Below, one piece after another: positions 41,615 through 52,676 of a stretch of DNA of 64,000 nucleotides. Source of the DNA: Fallopia convolvulus (Eukaryota; Streptophyta; Magnoliopsida; Caryophyllales; Polygonaceae). Numbering within the stretch: position 1 is the stretch's first letter; each line of letters starts with the position of its first letter. The stretch lies in contig OZ024720.1 of the NCBI GenBank assembly GCA_964016875.1, positions 17,038,242-17,102,241 on the forward strand, read 5' to 3'. Under the pieces are notes generated by a model. That model worked only from the letters and a program-made list of their open reading frames with translations. It did not search any database and was not told the DNA's origin. A program made the translations under genes and the position numbers.

Positions 41615-44509
41615 TGTAATATCCGTGGTTTTTATGGATAGTTTTGGAAAATTTTCCGACATCTTTCCAAGACCTTGTTCAATCAATCTCGTTACTAATA
41701 CGATCAGATTAATGGAAATTATTCCTAGAAAATTCAAGGTGACAGAATAAAATCATTGGAACTGATTTTATTAACCTATATAATTTATAGGATCACTTCC
41801 ATGAAAGAAGTATCTTGATCGGGTAAGATTCGCTTAATTAATTATGTACCCGTTAAGAGTATACTCTGAAACGAAAACCTTAAAATTAAAAGTAGCAAGA
41901 TAAAATCATTTGAGTTGATTTTATTGGTCTACATAATTTTTAAGATTGTTTCTATAAAAGGAGTATTATAATTCGGGATATATAATTGTACCGCCTGAAT
42001 GCAAGTTCCAATCCAATACGAATAGTTTGTTTCTATCGAAATTTGAGGATAGATATCTTGACTTTAATGTTATGTGGGGAAGAGGAATTGCAACTCCTCC
42101 ACTTGCTCTACAAGATTACAACTTGTATTTTTTAATGCCAATTTAAGCCACCTCTTATAATGTATATGTGTGTTGGTATCTCGGTAGACCTCCATCTGGT
42201 GAGGCTATCTTTTCCTAATCATTGAGAAACCAAATTCAATTAGGTTAAGAAAGACAAAACCAACACGATAAGACCACCTCAAATTAATAACCCCTCCGTT
42301 AACCTCTACTATAAATACTCCTCCCCCGTTGGCAATTGAAAGACAAGACATAAGAGATAAAATAAGCCCTCCTTATCCTTTCACTTTCTTCAACATTTTT
42401 CTCTACCTCATTTTTTTTTGTTTTTGTTCGTGATCACCACACCGCCGACGACTACCATGGAGCCGCCCACCACCACCACCATCAACTGCCACCACCAGGA
42501 GCCCTCCTCCACCAGTTCGTCGCGCTGCTCCGCTTGACTGCACAAGCTAGTCACCGCACCAGTCTCCCACCTCATTCAATCCCGCCAATCTCCACAGTAA
42601 CGCCATCTCGGAGTCTCCGTCGAACCTCTCGAAGCCGTTACGCTGCCCGCCGTTGACGCCGTTGGGATAGTGACGTTGCTAAGACGCCATGGGATCAATC
42701 CGTTCTTGAAACCGACGTCTCCAAGTTTCATAACGTCAACGTTTGGTAAAGAACTTTCGACCCCTTTATACGTTCCGTTGATCCATATTAAATTCCGAGA
42801 ATTTAGCACCACGTACGTATGATATAAATTAACACTTTTTATTTATAAGAAAGTACCAAAAGCAGGACGTTATGCTATCAAAATCTTAGCTTAAGTAACG
42901 ACGTTATAAAGGTTATATATATAACTAACTAACTAACAATATATATATATATATATATATATCAAAATCGTTGCATAATGAACACTATTTTGCAAGAAAA
43001 TAAGTCGTTACCTTGTCCGAAGACATTAAAAGTTGAATAAACAGTTAAAGGAGTTTATTCGGAAAATGTCTTTCTGAATATTTTTATATTCATTCTTACC
43101 AGGAAAGCTATAAGGATTCAACTTTATTATCTTGATCGGACTCAAGCTCACCTTTTCAAGGCAAGTGGGTGGTTCACCCTTTTATGAACTCGATATCTTT
43201 AAACTCTGTTTTAGATATCATTATTTTTGGAATAATCGATAATCAGGAACCTGTGTTCCGTTATCATCTCTATGTTGGGAATACTTGCTTGCTAAATTAA
43301 TGAATTAGGTTTATTTACTACTTAGATTTAACGACTGTTCATTATTTCATATTATTCGTACTGTTAGTACTGTTTAGGGCCGTTGGTTGTGCTCTTATGT
43401 GAATGGAGATTCTCCTTTGAGATATCATTGTTGTGGATAGGTTTTAGAACTAGGGATCTCGGGGATATGCCTTGAGAGTCTCTCTATAATAATGTGTTGG
43501 GAGGTATACTTTGGTATTTGCGCCTGACACTGGTCATGACCTACTTTCTCAACAATTCGTGGGAAAGTGAAGCACTTTGAGTGCTTAAGGAATTTATTCC
43601 TTTCTGTTGTCGGTATAAGTCTCACTAGTTGAGCATCGACATTTAAAAATCTATAATTGTATTGCAAAGTTTTATGAGTAATGAAAGACTAGTGCCTCGG
43701 GCATAGTAATGATAATCGACAGGGTGGTAAAGTACAACTTGGAAACACCACTCTAGCTCCACGCTATGAAAGTTCCCATTTTCCACTCTGGAGATGCACA
43801 ACACGTATGCTATGAGGGTGGTTATGGATTTGATTAGTCGATGGATGCATCTTTTTAAAATAAATGTATGTTAATAATATTCCCAACAAATATCCAAACA
43901 CATTATCGTTCTTACGAACTACTTTTGGTGGTTTCCTAATTTCTAAACCTTTAATCGATTTACCACATATTCAGAATATTGTCGTCATGTTCACTATAGT
44001 CCTTTGGACTATTATACCTTTACCCATTTAAGTTCGGGTTATGGTATTAAAAAGTCTTGGCCTTATTTTTGTGAACCAAAACACATTCTCCTATTTGCTT
44101 AGTCTCTTGGACGACTAATACCCTTGCTTCTTCCCGGTTTTGTCCGGCTAGTATTTCTCGTTTCTACGAAAATATCAGGTTGTAGGGAGAAGACTAGGGA
44201 AGTTAAAGCTTGAAGGCCACAGAAGGAAAGAAGAAAGGAAGGAAGCTTTGGAAGGTGTGTTGTCTCCACACAGGCGTTTCCAGGATTTTGAAAGTAATTC
44301 CAGAAACAACGATTCCTGTTTCATGTATTCAGTTGTAAACTCTTGTAACCATGTTTATGAATATAAGACGATATGTTTTATCAGATTATGTTGTTTAAAC
44401 ATATCTTTATTCATTTTTTATCACTTAAGCCTCAACAACCTTGAACGGGAAGTCTGAGTCCGCCGTCAGTAACGTCCCATTATAAGTCTGTAAAATAGGG
44501 GGTGTTACA
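41615..44509 (+). mobile_element. Tekay-like solo LTR nested in the Athila element
   Basis: 2895 bp, starting TGTAATATCC and ending GGGGGTGTTACA, with flanks CAGCG (41610-41614) and CAGTG (44510-44514), a 4/5 duplication. TATAAATAC lies near 42312, followed by an 'aagacaagacataag' start region. It shares layout, length and end sequences with the solo LTR at 28321-33796 but is clearly a different, related copy. No coding sequence. Confidence 0.82.
42908..42962. repeat. AACT and AT microsatellites
   Basis: Short runs of AACT repeats followed by about 25 bp of alternating AT within the nested solo LTR. Confidence 0.8.
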
Positions 44510-45210
44510 CAGTGAGCCTGCTGTGCCGACGACTCCTCCACCGCTGTGCTAGAAGACAACAACACCACCACCGCTGCTGCACCACAGCCCAACCGCACGA
44601 CCACCAGCGAGGAACCAACAGGCGAACAACCTTTGTTTTGGGGTCGGAATTCGTGTGATTTCATCCCCTTTTGCGCGGTTTGGTACAAATCTCGACCCTA
44701 TTCTTGCTCTTCTAGTGAATTTGTGCCATTAAATCTCTAGAACTTCCATGTTTACTATTGATTTGAGAGATTTACAATTTTAGGGTTTTTTAGATCCGAA
44801 ATTAATTTGGGGATTTTTAGTGTTTATCCTATTAATTCTGAAATTATTGGTGATTTATTGCTTAATTGTATGCTCTTACTTTCATGTTCATGTTTGATTT
44901 GGGTAACTTGTGTTCACTCTTGCTAATTTTTTGTTTGAGTTGCCTTGATGATTGAAGTTGTTGGAAGGTTGATATTTGGCTTGAGCATGCACTAAGTTTT
45001 TGCTATTAGAACTCGTTTGATATTCTAGCATAAGATTCAAGTATGGGGTTGTGGTTTGTTTCCAAGTTGTGGTTATTTTTATGGTTTGGCCTAATTTGGT
45101 TGTATGCACTAATTGTTACCCCTTTGTTTGATTGAGTGATTTTATTCTTATTATGTGGGTAGTTTGTGTTGTTGCTTGATTTTTGGTGTGTAGGTTTTTT
45201 GTCTCTAACA

Positions 45211-46215
45211 ATGGCTAGTGGTCCCCGAAAGAGAAGTAAATCTGAATTGGTTAGTCTGAAAGGCGAGCAATTGGATCTTTATAAAGAATATCTTGCTACA
45301 GTACATGTTGGGACACGCTATTATGATCAAGAATCCATGGAGACTTTGGGGATCCATGAGGAGGTTACTCGTCTTTGCAACATAATGGGTATGACATCTT
45401 TGGTTCAAACACCATATCCAACACACCCTCAGCTTAGTTTAGAGTTGTTAAGCACATTCCAGTTTGAAGATGGTCGACCCGTATTTAGAGCAAAAGAAAC
45501 CATTCTTAAATTCCGCTTGGGAAATGTTGATCGGGTCTTGACACTTAGTGATCTAAATGACATCTTGGGTCTTCCTAATCATGACCGCATTCAAAAGAAG
45601 ACTCCTAAGCATCTCTAGTTGTTTTGGTATCAAATCTCAAGAAAGTAAAATTGTATGGCTAGGGATCTTACTACTGTGGATATTGTTCATCCTTGTTTCA
45701 AGATCATTCAGCGCCTTTTGGGCTATGAATTTGCTAAGAAACTACGTGATATGTCTTCGGGTCCTATACACATAGGCGGCCTAGTTACTCGATTGGCACA
45801 CCATTTTCGGGTAGACACGGCACGGTACGAGTTTGTGGAGCATTGTACTCTTGATATTGCACATGCCATCAATGCTAACTTGATTACAGTAGACAAGGGA
45901 CGATATTCCAATGTTTTCCAGATTTCGGGGAAGCATTTCCACATCCAATTTCCCGGTCATCCCGTGAGTACTAGTGACCCGAAGTCGTGGTGTGAGGCTT
46001 GGACGAGGAAGCGCCTTCCTCCACACCCGGAATTAGAAGCTGAGGATGGCGGTGATGGCGCAGTTGATGTAGGGCATGGTGGTTGTGATGTGCTGATGAT
46101 TGAGGCTCCAGAGATCCCTTCTACTAGCCATTCTGAGCCTGATTACATGGGTCGTCTTGATGTTGTTGAGAGGAGTATGGCTGAGATGAAGGTTCATCAA
46201 AATCAGCTTATGTAG
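45211..46215 (+). pseudogene. Athila ORF3 (env-position ORF), two in-frame stops
   Basis: The likely start is MASGPRKRSKSELVSLKGEQ at 45211. The sequence matches the Athila ORF1-type family (ATHILA, PF03078): an FLSTF-like motif (LLSTFQFE), FRLGNVDRVLTLSDLNDILG, then a second segment from 45655 (VHPCFKIIQRLLGYEFAKKL). TAG at 45616-45618 and TAA at 45646-45648 interrupt the single frame. No transmembrane or signal sequence is evident. The role of this ORF in the family is not established. Confidence 0.82.
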
Positions 46216-47230
46216 ATGAGTGCACATATGTACCACCACGCCTTTGGCTATTACTATGATCCAGCGGCTCCTTAACCGCGACCACCTGACTACACACCTC
46301 AGTAGGATCTTGTGAGTTTCGTTCTTCCTCTTGTTTATTTTCTATATTGGGGACAATATAGGGTTTAAGTATGAGGTAGGGCGTATTCACTTTAGCTTGT
46401 TCTGCATTACATGTTTATTTTTCTTGCATGTTTTATTTTGTTTGATTAAAAAAATGAAAAAATAAGAGTTTTTTTGATGAGTTGATGAGTATCCTTACTT
46501 GAAAGTTGGCCACAATGATTAGATATTTGTCTATGATGCTAAGTTTTTGAATTTCTGTAAAATGCATTGATTGTTCTTGGATGAACTGCCTAGCATGGAA
46601 TTATTGATAAGATTTTAGCTTGAATAGTTCCCAAGACAAAAAGCCCTGTGAGATTTTTTTAGCCTAATGGACTTCATTTATGTGTCCATTTATTTTCTTT
46701 GTGTGTGATTCTTGCTTTGATTACTTAATCTCTAGAACTTGCGATAAACCTTTTTCAAGGCCACATATATGATTTTTGTGCATGACATGAATATGATAGA
46801 GACATTTGTTTTGTTAGCCATAATTCCTTGACTACCTTTATATATAATTTCTTGTGTTTCAACCCATGTACTAGCCTTTTATAGCCTTATTTTTGAAGCT
46901 CCACAAAAGCATTCCGAGCCTATTTTTAGCCTTCATCCCATCCAGGAATTAGGAAATTTGTTTCAGTTTGTTATGTGAGAGCCAAGCTTGAAGAAGTTGT
47001 ATATTTTGGTATTGGAGGTGATTGTTGGAAATAAAACAAGTTGTAAGTAAAAAAAAAAAGAAAAAAAAAGCAATGAAAAAGAAAAAAAAAGAGTTTGAAT
47101 AAATGAGGTTGTTAATGGAGTTAAAGTTTTATGGTGAGAAAGTAAGGAAGAGAAAGTGAAGAAAAGTTAAGCTTGGTGTGTTGTTCAGTTTGGTTAGATT
47201 TCTCTTTCCTGGATTTAGCACCTGTAGAGA
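46216..47230 (+). other. Athila 3' non-coding region
   Basis: No ORF. Typical long Athila 3' UTR with a poly-purine AAAG-rich patch (47045-47090). It continues after the insertion at about 48720. Confidence 0.6.
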
Positions 47231-47237
47231 GGGTTTG

Positions 47238-48710
47238 TTTGACAAAAAATAAATTTATAGGCAAGACCGCTGAGTATAGGGGAGTCAGGTTCGTTCCACG
47301 GGAAGTACGGTTGTTTGTCTATCAAACTACTGGAAAAATAAATCAAAGCAAAACAACATAACACACTCACGACCAACCTCGTTAACGACTTTGTCACGGT
47401 CGTTAACGAACCTGGATAACACTACGAAAACACACACTAACGACCTAAGAACAGGTTTGGTACCAAGGCAACGAACTCAGTAACGAATATAACCGAAGAA
47501 ATTCAAATAAGAACAAAAATCTAGGACAAGGATCACCACAACATAGCCATGCATATAAACTCATAAGAAGATAAAGATCAGGCCTTTAAATAGATAAATT
47601 CATCAACTTTTGTTGATTATCAAGCAAATCAATCTACTCTCATAAATTAATTCACTCAATCACTTATTTTGGATCAAAAGCTCGAAACTTTCGCAATCGA
47701 ACAATATCAACCTTCAAGTCTATAACTATCTCTTTCAATCAAGTTAAAAACTCAAATTACCTTGACTCTCATCTAGGCATAAACACAACAAGCAATCTAA
47801 AAATAGATAGAAGGCATTCAACACATCATCTTACTCATCAAACCGTGAATAACTATGCCGGGTTTAACCCCGACCCTAGATAGGAAAACTACTCACTACT
47901 CATAACTATAAAGCAAACAACTTCAATAAGAGAAAATATTGAAAACAAAACAAACTACTTCAAATTGCTAAGAAAATATCGTCTTACAGACTTCAGAAGA
48001 AACCAAAAACAACAAGAATATCGAGTCGAAAACACGATTAACGACCTTGGCTTTACTCTCGTTCCACCTCGGCTCTACCTCTCCTCCGACTCGACTCTCT
48101 CTCGGCTCTTCCAATCTGTCTAATACTCGAACTCCCCCCTCTCCAGGCTAGAAAAGAAGGGTATTTATACTAATAAAGCTATCTAATAAAAAAGCTAGAA
48201 GATAAAAACTTTCCTAAAAGATAGAAACTAACTCTAAAAAGATAGAAATAAAACCTAAAAAGATAACAAGACCTAAAATATAAAATATAATAACCCTAAA
48301 GCTCATTAAAAACCCTACCGACACGGAATAAATTTCCGCACAGGGTCGGTAAACATCACAACGAACTCTCGAAAAACTCTATCTGTAAGCCTCGTTGATG
48401 ACCCTTCACAGCCTCGTTAACGAGCTTGGATTTGGATTTCTTCAACACTTCAACTCCAAAAATCTTGACTTCGACTCCTTTATCCCCGTATTCTTCCGTC
48501 CTCCACCATAGCACTCCATTCAGCTCCAAAAAGCACCGTTTCCTTGCTAAAAACCTACAAAAAGACACAAAACAAAGTAGCTTCCATACTTTTCACAAAA
48601 TATGCAAACTTATCCAAAAACACACAAAACTAACCCTAAAACTACTAAAACTGAACCTAACAAACTAAGAAAACACACTAAAAACTATACCAAAAACAGG
48701 AACATCAGCA
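47238..48710 (-). mobile_element. Unresolved non-coding insertion in the Athila 3' region, LTR-like
   Basis: The flanking Athila 3' UTR text resumes after about 48715. On the minus strand the block contains a promoter-like TATAAATACCC (near 48165-48175) and several TCGTTAACGA palindromes (47379-47388, 47400-47409, 48414-48423). No ORF with support, and I could not fix the ends or a target duplication. It is probably a solo LTR of another gypsy-like element. Confidence 0.45.
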
Positions 48711-49118
48711 CCACAAGACCAAAATTATTCCCTACCCTTTTTTCTCTTACCTTGGCCCCATTACAACCTAATAAAAGTCCTCTTGATTTATGTCATGTGC
48801 ATTGTCCCAAGTGGTGGAGATTTAGGACTCTGATGCAAGCATATGGTAGATGGTTTTCAAAGTTAAGACTTGAGCGTTATTGATTACCCTTAAACACATT
48901 GAGAGTGAGTAAAATACATTATCCTTGTGAGGTTTAGGGACTAAGAAGGGCATGTCTTGTTGATAATAATGAATATGCTATGATGGCACTCGTCTTTGAT
49001 CTTTCACTTCCATGATTATGATGATTTGAACAACTTGACGCAAAATGTCTTTTCTTGCACTTGTGGTTTAATTTTAAGTTTTGCTTGGGGACAAGCAAAG
49101 TCTAAGTATGGGGTATTT

Positions 49119-50645
49119 TGATGTCATCTAGTTTTGCATGATTTTTCATTAGCATTTAGGATTAGACTTCGTCCTTTTCTAGCTTAGGTTTTGCATTCTG
49201 TGATGATTTCTAGTATTATTCGTAGTATGGTTATCTACACAAGCTTTGTTTGCATTTTCAGGTTTTTGAGGTGTTTTCAGCTCTTAAAGATGATTAGGGA
49301 GCTTAATGATATTAGAGGAGTCAAAGAGAGGTGAAACAAGCCTTTGAGGATGCCTACGGGACATGAATACGAGGTTAAAGAGGTGCTAGAGACGAGCCAA
49401 CAAGCCAGAGATAAGGGTCGAGACCAGAAAAGAGGAGAAAATTGACCAAGTTGTGGTCTCGGTCGAGACCATTTGCCGTCTCGGTCGAGACGGTGGTTAG
49501 AGAGCTGGTCTCGATCGAGACGAGGCTCGTCTCAGTCAAGACGGCGGGCAGGCAACCGCAAGACCTTCTTTTATTGCGCGAGGGGCCATCTTTTATGTTG
49601 TTTTTTTGGATATTTTTAGACTTTAATATAAATACTCTTTAGAAAACTCTTTTAGGGAGACTTTTATGCATTATTATTATTTTTAATTCCAAGTAGAGAG
49701 AGAAGAGACAATTTCTAGGGTTTTAGTTCTACGCTCTTTCAAGTTGGGATTTTTTTTTTGCAATTTGGATCTACTTTATTTTCTTTCAATTGAATCTCTA
49801 GTAAGTATCTCTTTCAATTATTGCTCTTATTTCTATTCCATGTTTAAGTTTATTGATTTGATTATGAATTTTATTATGTTAGGCTAAGTTCTCTAGTTGC
49901 AGGGTTTGGTTGATCCCAACAATGTGAAGCGGATTAGATTCAATATCTTTTGCTTGAATTGAGTTGGAAACCAAAATTATTTGATTCTGGGGGCTTAATC
50001 TAATAGGTTTAAACTTGTTAGAGTCTTGTTTAGGTTGCGCATCGAGAGGTGGTAGTATAAGTAAGTAAACAAAATAGAGAGAACGCATCGATATATGGTT
50101 CTATTTATTTGGAAAAACTAGAATTGAACTTGAGAATTAGTTTCTCATGTGGTTAATTGTCATAAAACTTTTAGATGTTTGAGTCAAGTTTGATGCATCA
50201 CGAGAGTGGGGCAAGTTTGGTTTACCATCTAGATTTCTAAGTGCTTAAAGGGTTTCTATCGGTTTTGTTTCGTCATGAGAGTGGGTTATTAATTTGATAG
50301 AAGTACATTAAGTTAAACTTTGAGAAAAGTTAATTTATGACATTAGACAATAACCTTCATAATAAAATATCCAACTCAGTTTAGATAGAAGTGCGATTCA
50401 AACTCCGTGGATCAAAGTTGTGGGGATTCCTTGCCTTGGAACTTTGCATTCTCATATATTTCTACATCGCAATTTACTTGTTTTACTTGTTTTTAATAGT
50501 TAGAATTGTTCCACAATCATTATATTTGGCTTAGGAACTTGTTTTTAGATTTTACTAAAACAGAAATAATCCCCGTGATTCGATCCTGATCTACTACTAC
50601 AACAAATCTCGTATTCTTGTGAGTGTGTGGGAAACCATCACACCA
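49119..50645 (+). repeat. Athila 3' LTR
   Basis: 1527 bp, starting TGATGTCATCTAG and ending CATCACACCA; differs from the 5' LTR at many sites. It also carries four palindromic motifs (49456-49469, 49478-49491, 49508-49521, 49529-49542), of which GTCTCGATCGAGAC at 49508 is a perfect 14-bp palindrome. Confidence 0.9.
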
Positions 50646-50736
50646 CTTATCGTATTGACTCATGATAACTTAGACTGAATAATTGTATGTAATAAAATAT
50701 GAAAAGGAATGAAATAATTAGAATCCTATCATATTA

Positions 50737-51210
50737 CTATAGGTTAGTATTTGGTTATTTTAATCAATTTTAAATTAATAATAAAAAAATAAATTATACT
50801 ATAATTTATAATTTTTTTTATCTAATCATTGATACCTATTTTGTATATATTTGGTTCATTTTAAAATTAAATTATTTTTTGGGTTGATTATGGGTAAACA
50901 AACACATATTAATCACTTTTTAAAATTACTCATGGTTTTAACTTATAAAAATTACATTAGATTCATAAATTTTTATCTAATTTATTTTTCACCAATTTTA
51001 TATATATTTAAATAAAATTGGTGCAATATATATATAATATATACATATATCTATTTTAATTTGCACTATTTTTAAAAAATTAATTGTATCTACCTTATCA
51101 TGAAATTAATTATATCTATTATATACAAGCAATTCTATTTAAAAGAGTTAGTATATCTATCCTATTATTATATTATAGATTAGTTTCATGTATGTTGTTT
51201 CGTTTAATTT
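50737..51210. other. AT-rich spacer between nested complex and copia element
   Basis: Very AT-rich DNA without ORFs or recognisable elements. Confidence 0.5.
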
Positions 51211-51215
51211 ATTTA

Positions 51216-52272
51216 TGTTGGATCGTAATCGGTTAGCAGTGAGCTTGGGAACTGGCAATTAAGCTGTTCCCAAGGCAGCGGAAGTAAATAATCGCAAGTA
51301 ATAAAAACAGTGAAAGGCACAGTTCCTTTATAGAGGAACCCCACTACAACCAACTAGTTGTATGGGTAAACCTCTACCTCCGCTTGGAGGATTTTGAATG
51401 ACTTACTTATATTGATTGCTTTGTTCCTTAGTTACACAGCCGGATTTACACTTCTCTGTTCCTACAAGTTCTTCCTAACTCTAGCAACACTAGTAAATCC
51501 TCTCAACTGAGTTCCTAAGCTCACAACAGCAAAACACAAGTAACTCAAACCTTACGCTGACTTCTCAGTTCCCTTGCTCCAGGGAACTTCAGCTTCACCG
51601 TCGTCGAGATCACACACTCGCCGGCGGGGACTTCTCTTTCTTTTCTTTCTTTTCTCTGATGTGGGTGTTTGTAAGTTCTGGGAGAAGTACTCAGACCGAG
51701 TACTATTCATTTGGCTTTATAGTCCATTTGTCTTGGGCAGTCGCATCTTTCGTTTGTGTCCAAAATGCCCTTTGCTTGATGCCCAAGTTGTACTTTCTTC
51801 ACATGTGACTTTGGTTTGAACTAGGTCAACTTCTTGAATCAATCGGACCGTTGGATGAAGCGTGACAGTCTGATCCTCAGACTGTTCCCTCTGGCTGTCT
51901 GAGACAGAATCCCGCGATCTGCGCTGAATGGTCGTTGTCTTCACATGTGAGTTCCCATTTCATGGGAACTGACTTCTTCAGAGTTCCCTTGATGGAAACT
52001 CTTCATCGTTGTAAGCTTGTGTTTTCTTGTTTGTTTCTGGGAGTTCCCACTTCATGGGAACTTTCCTCTTCAGAGTTCCCTTGATGGAAACTCTTCATTG
52101 TGGCCAGTAGTGGCTTTGTCATTCATAAGAGTTCTTGGCTGTACCTGTGTTCCTTAGAAATACTTGAACAAACCACATTAGTTCCCTATGGTATTTGTCA
52201 TTATCAAAACTTAAAGAGAAGTGAATCGTTGATCCGTTGCTTAGAACCAGAGGTCCCAACAACGTCCCAACA
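51216..52272 (-). repeat. 3' LTR of the SIRE-type element
   Basis: TG...CA, 1057 bp. It differs from the 5' LTR at three positions that I could see: 51979/61904, 52128/62053 and 52157/62082. CTATAAAG on the minus strand near 51715 is a candidate TATA. Confidence 0.93.
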
Positions 52273-52676
52273 ATTTCCCCCTTTTTGATGATGACAAACC
52301 CATCACAAAAATGCAAGTATTTCAATGAATGATATGCTGATGAGTTCCTAAGTATGATTTTGGGAAGTCACTCTTAGTGAGACATTTAGATTTAGGGAGC
52401 CACTTCTGGTGAGACACATAGTTCCTATTAGGCTTTTTATGCAATTGTTCCCCCTTAGCTTATGCGTGGTCTGTGATAACTTAAACTTTTAACTCATCTC
52501 ACATTTTTTATCTTTCCCCCTTTTGACATCATCGAAAAATAAGCAAAGCAATATTAGGAAAGAATGGAACACGCAATCAAAATAAAGACCATTTCATTAC
52601 TTAAGAAAATATGTACAATGGGAACCCAAGTACAATTTGTGGTCATTTTTGGATTAAGGGAACAAGAAGGGAGAGA

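Larger units (their letters stand above)
34447..50645 (+). mobile_element. Athila-type Ty3/gypsy retrotransposon, complete but defective
   Basis: TSD CTTAT (34442-34446 and 50646-50650). LTRs are 34447-35970 and 49119-50645. The PBS after the left LTR (TGGCGTCGTTGCCAAGG near 35975) is a slightly altered form of the tRNA-Asp-complementary site typical of Athila/Tat. Before the right LTR comes a tract 'tctaagtatggggtatttt'. Order: gag, protease, RT-RNase H, integrase, then a large gap and an Athila ORF3. Coding regions carry many stops and frameshifts. LTRs differ by many substitutions, so it is clearly older than the copia element at 51 kb. Confidence 0.92.
26834..50731 (-). mobile_element. 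Small non-autonomous LTR retrotransposon, split by later insertions
   Basis: TSD TATTA at 26829-26833 and 50732-50736. The left LTR is 26834-27205 (372 bp). The right LTR is in two pieces, 34159-34446 and 50651-50731, which add to 369 bp once the Athila insertion is removed. On the minus strand the PBS (TGGTATCAGAGA, 34145-34156, complementary to initiator Met tRNA) follows the right LTR, and a purine tract (TTTTGGGGGATGCAT) precedes the left LTR. Without insertions the element is about 2.2 kb and has no gag/pol, only one short ORF, so it must have been moved by another element. Confidence 0.85.

Noticed and set aside
45166..45210. ATG at 45166 as the start of the Athila ORF3
   Set aside because: The upstream 15 codons are hydrophobic leader-like text from the UTR; family members start at the MASGPRKRSK-type Met at 45211.
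51574..51819. ORFs repeated at 51574 and 61499 (and 51717/61642, 52100/62025)
   Set aside because: They are identical or near-identical frames within the two copia LTRs, not genes.
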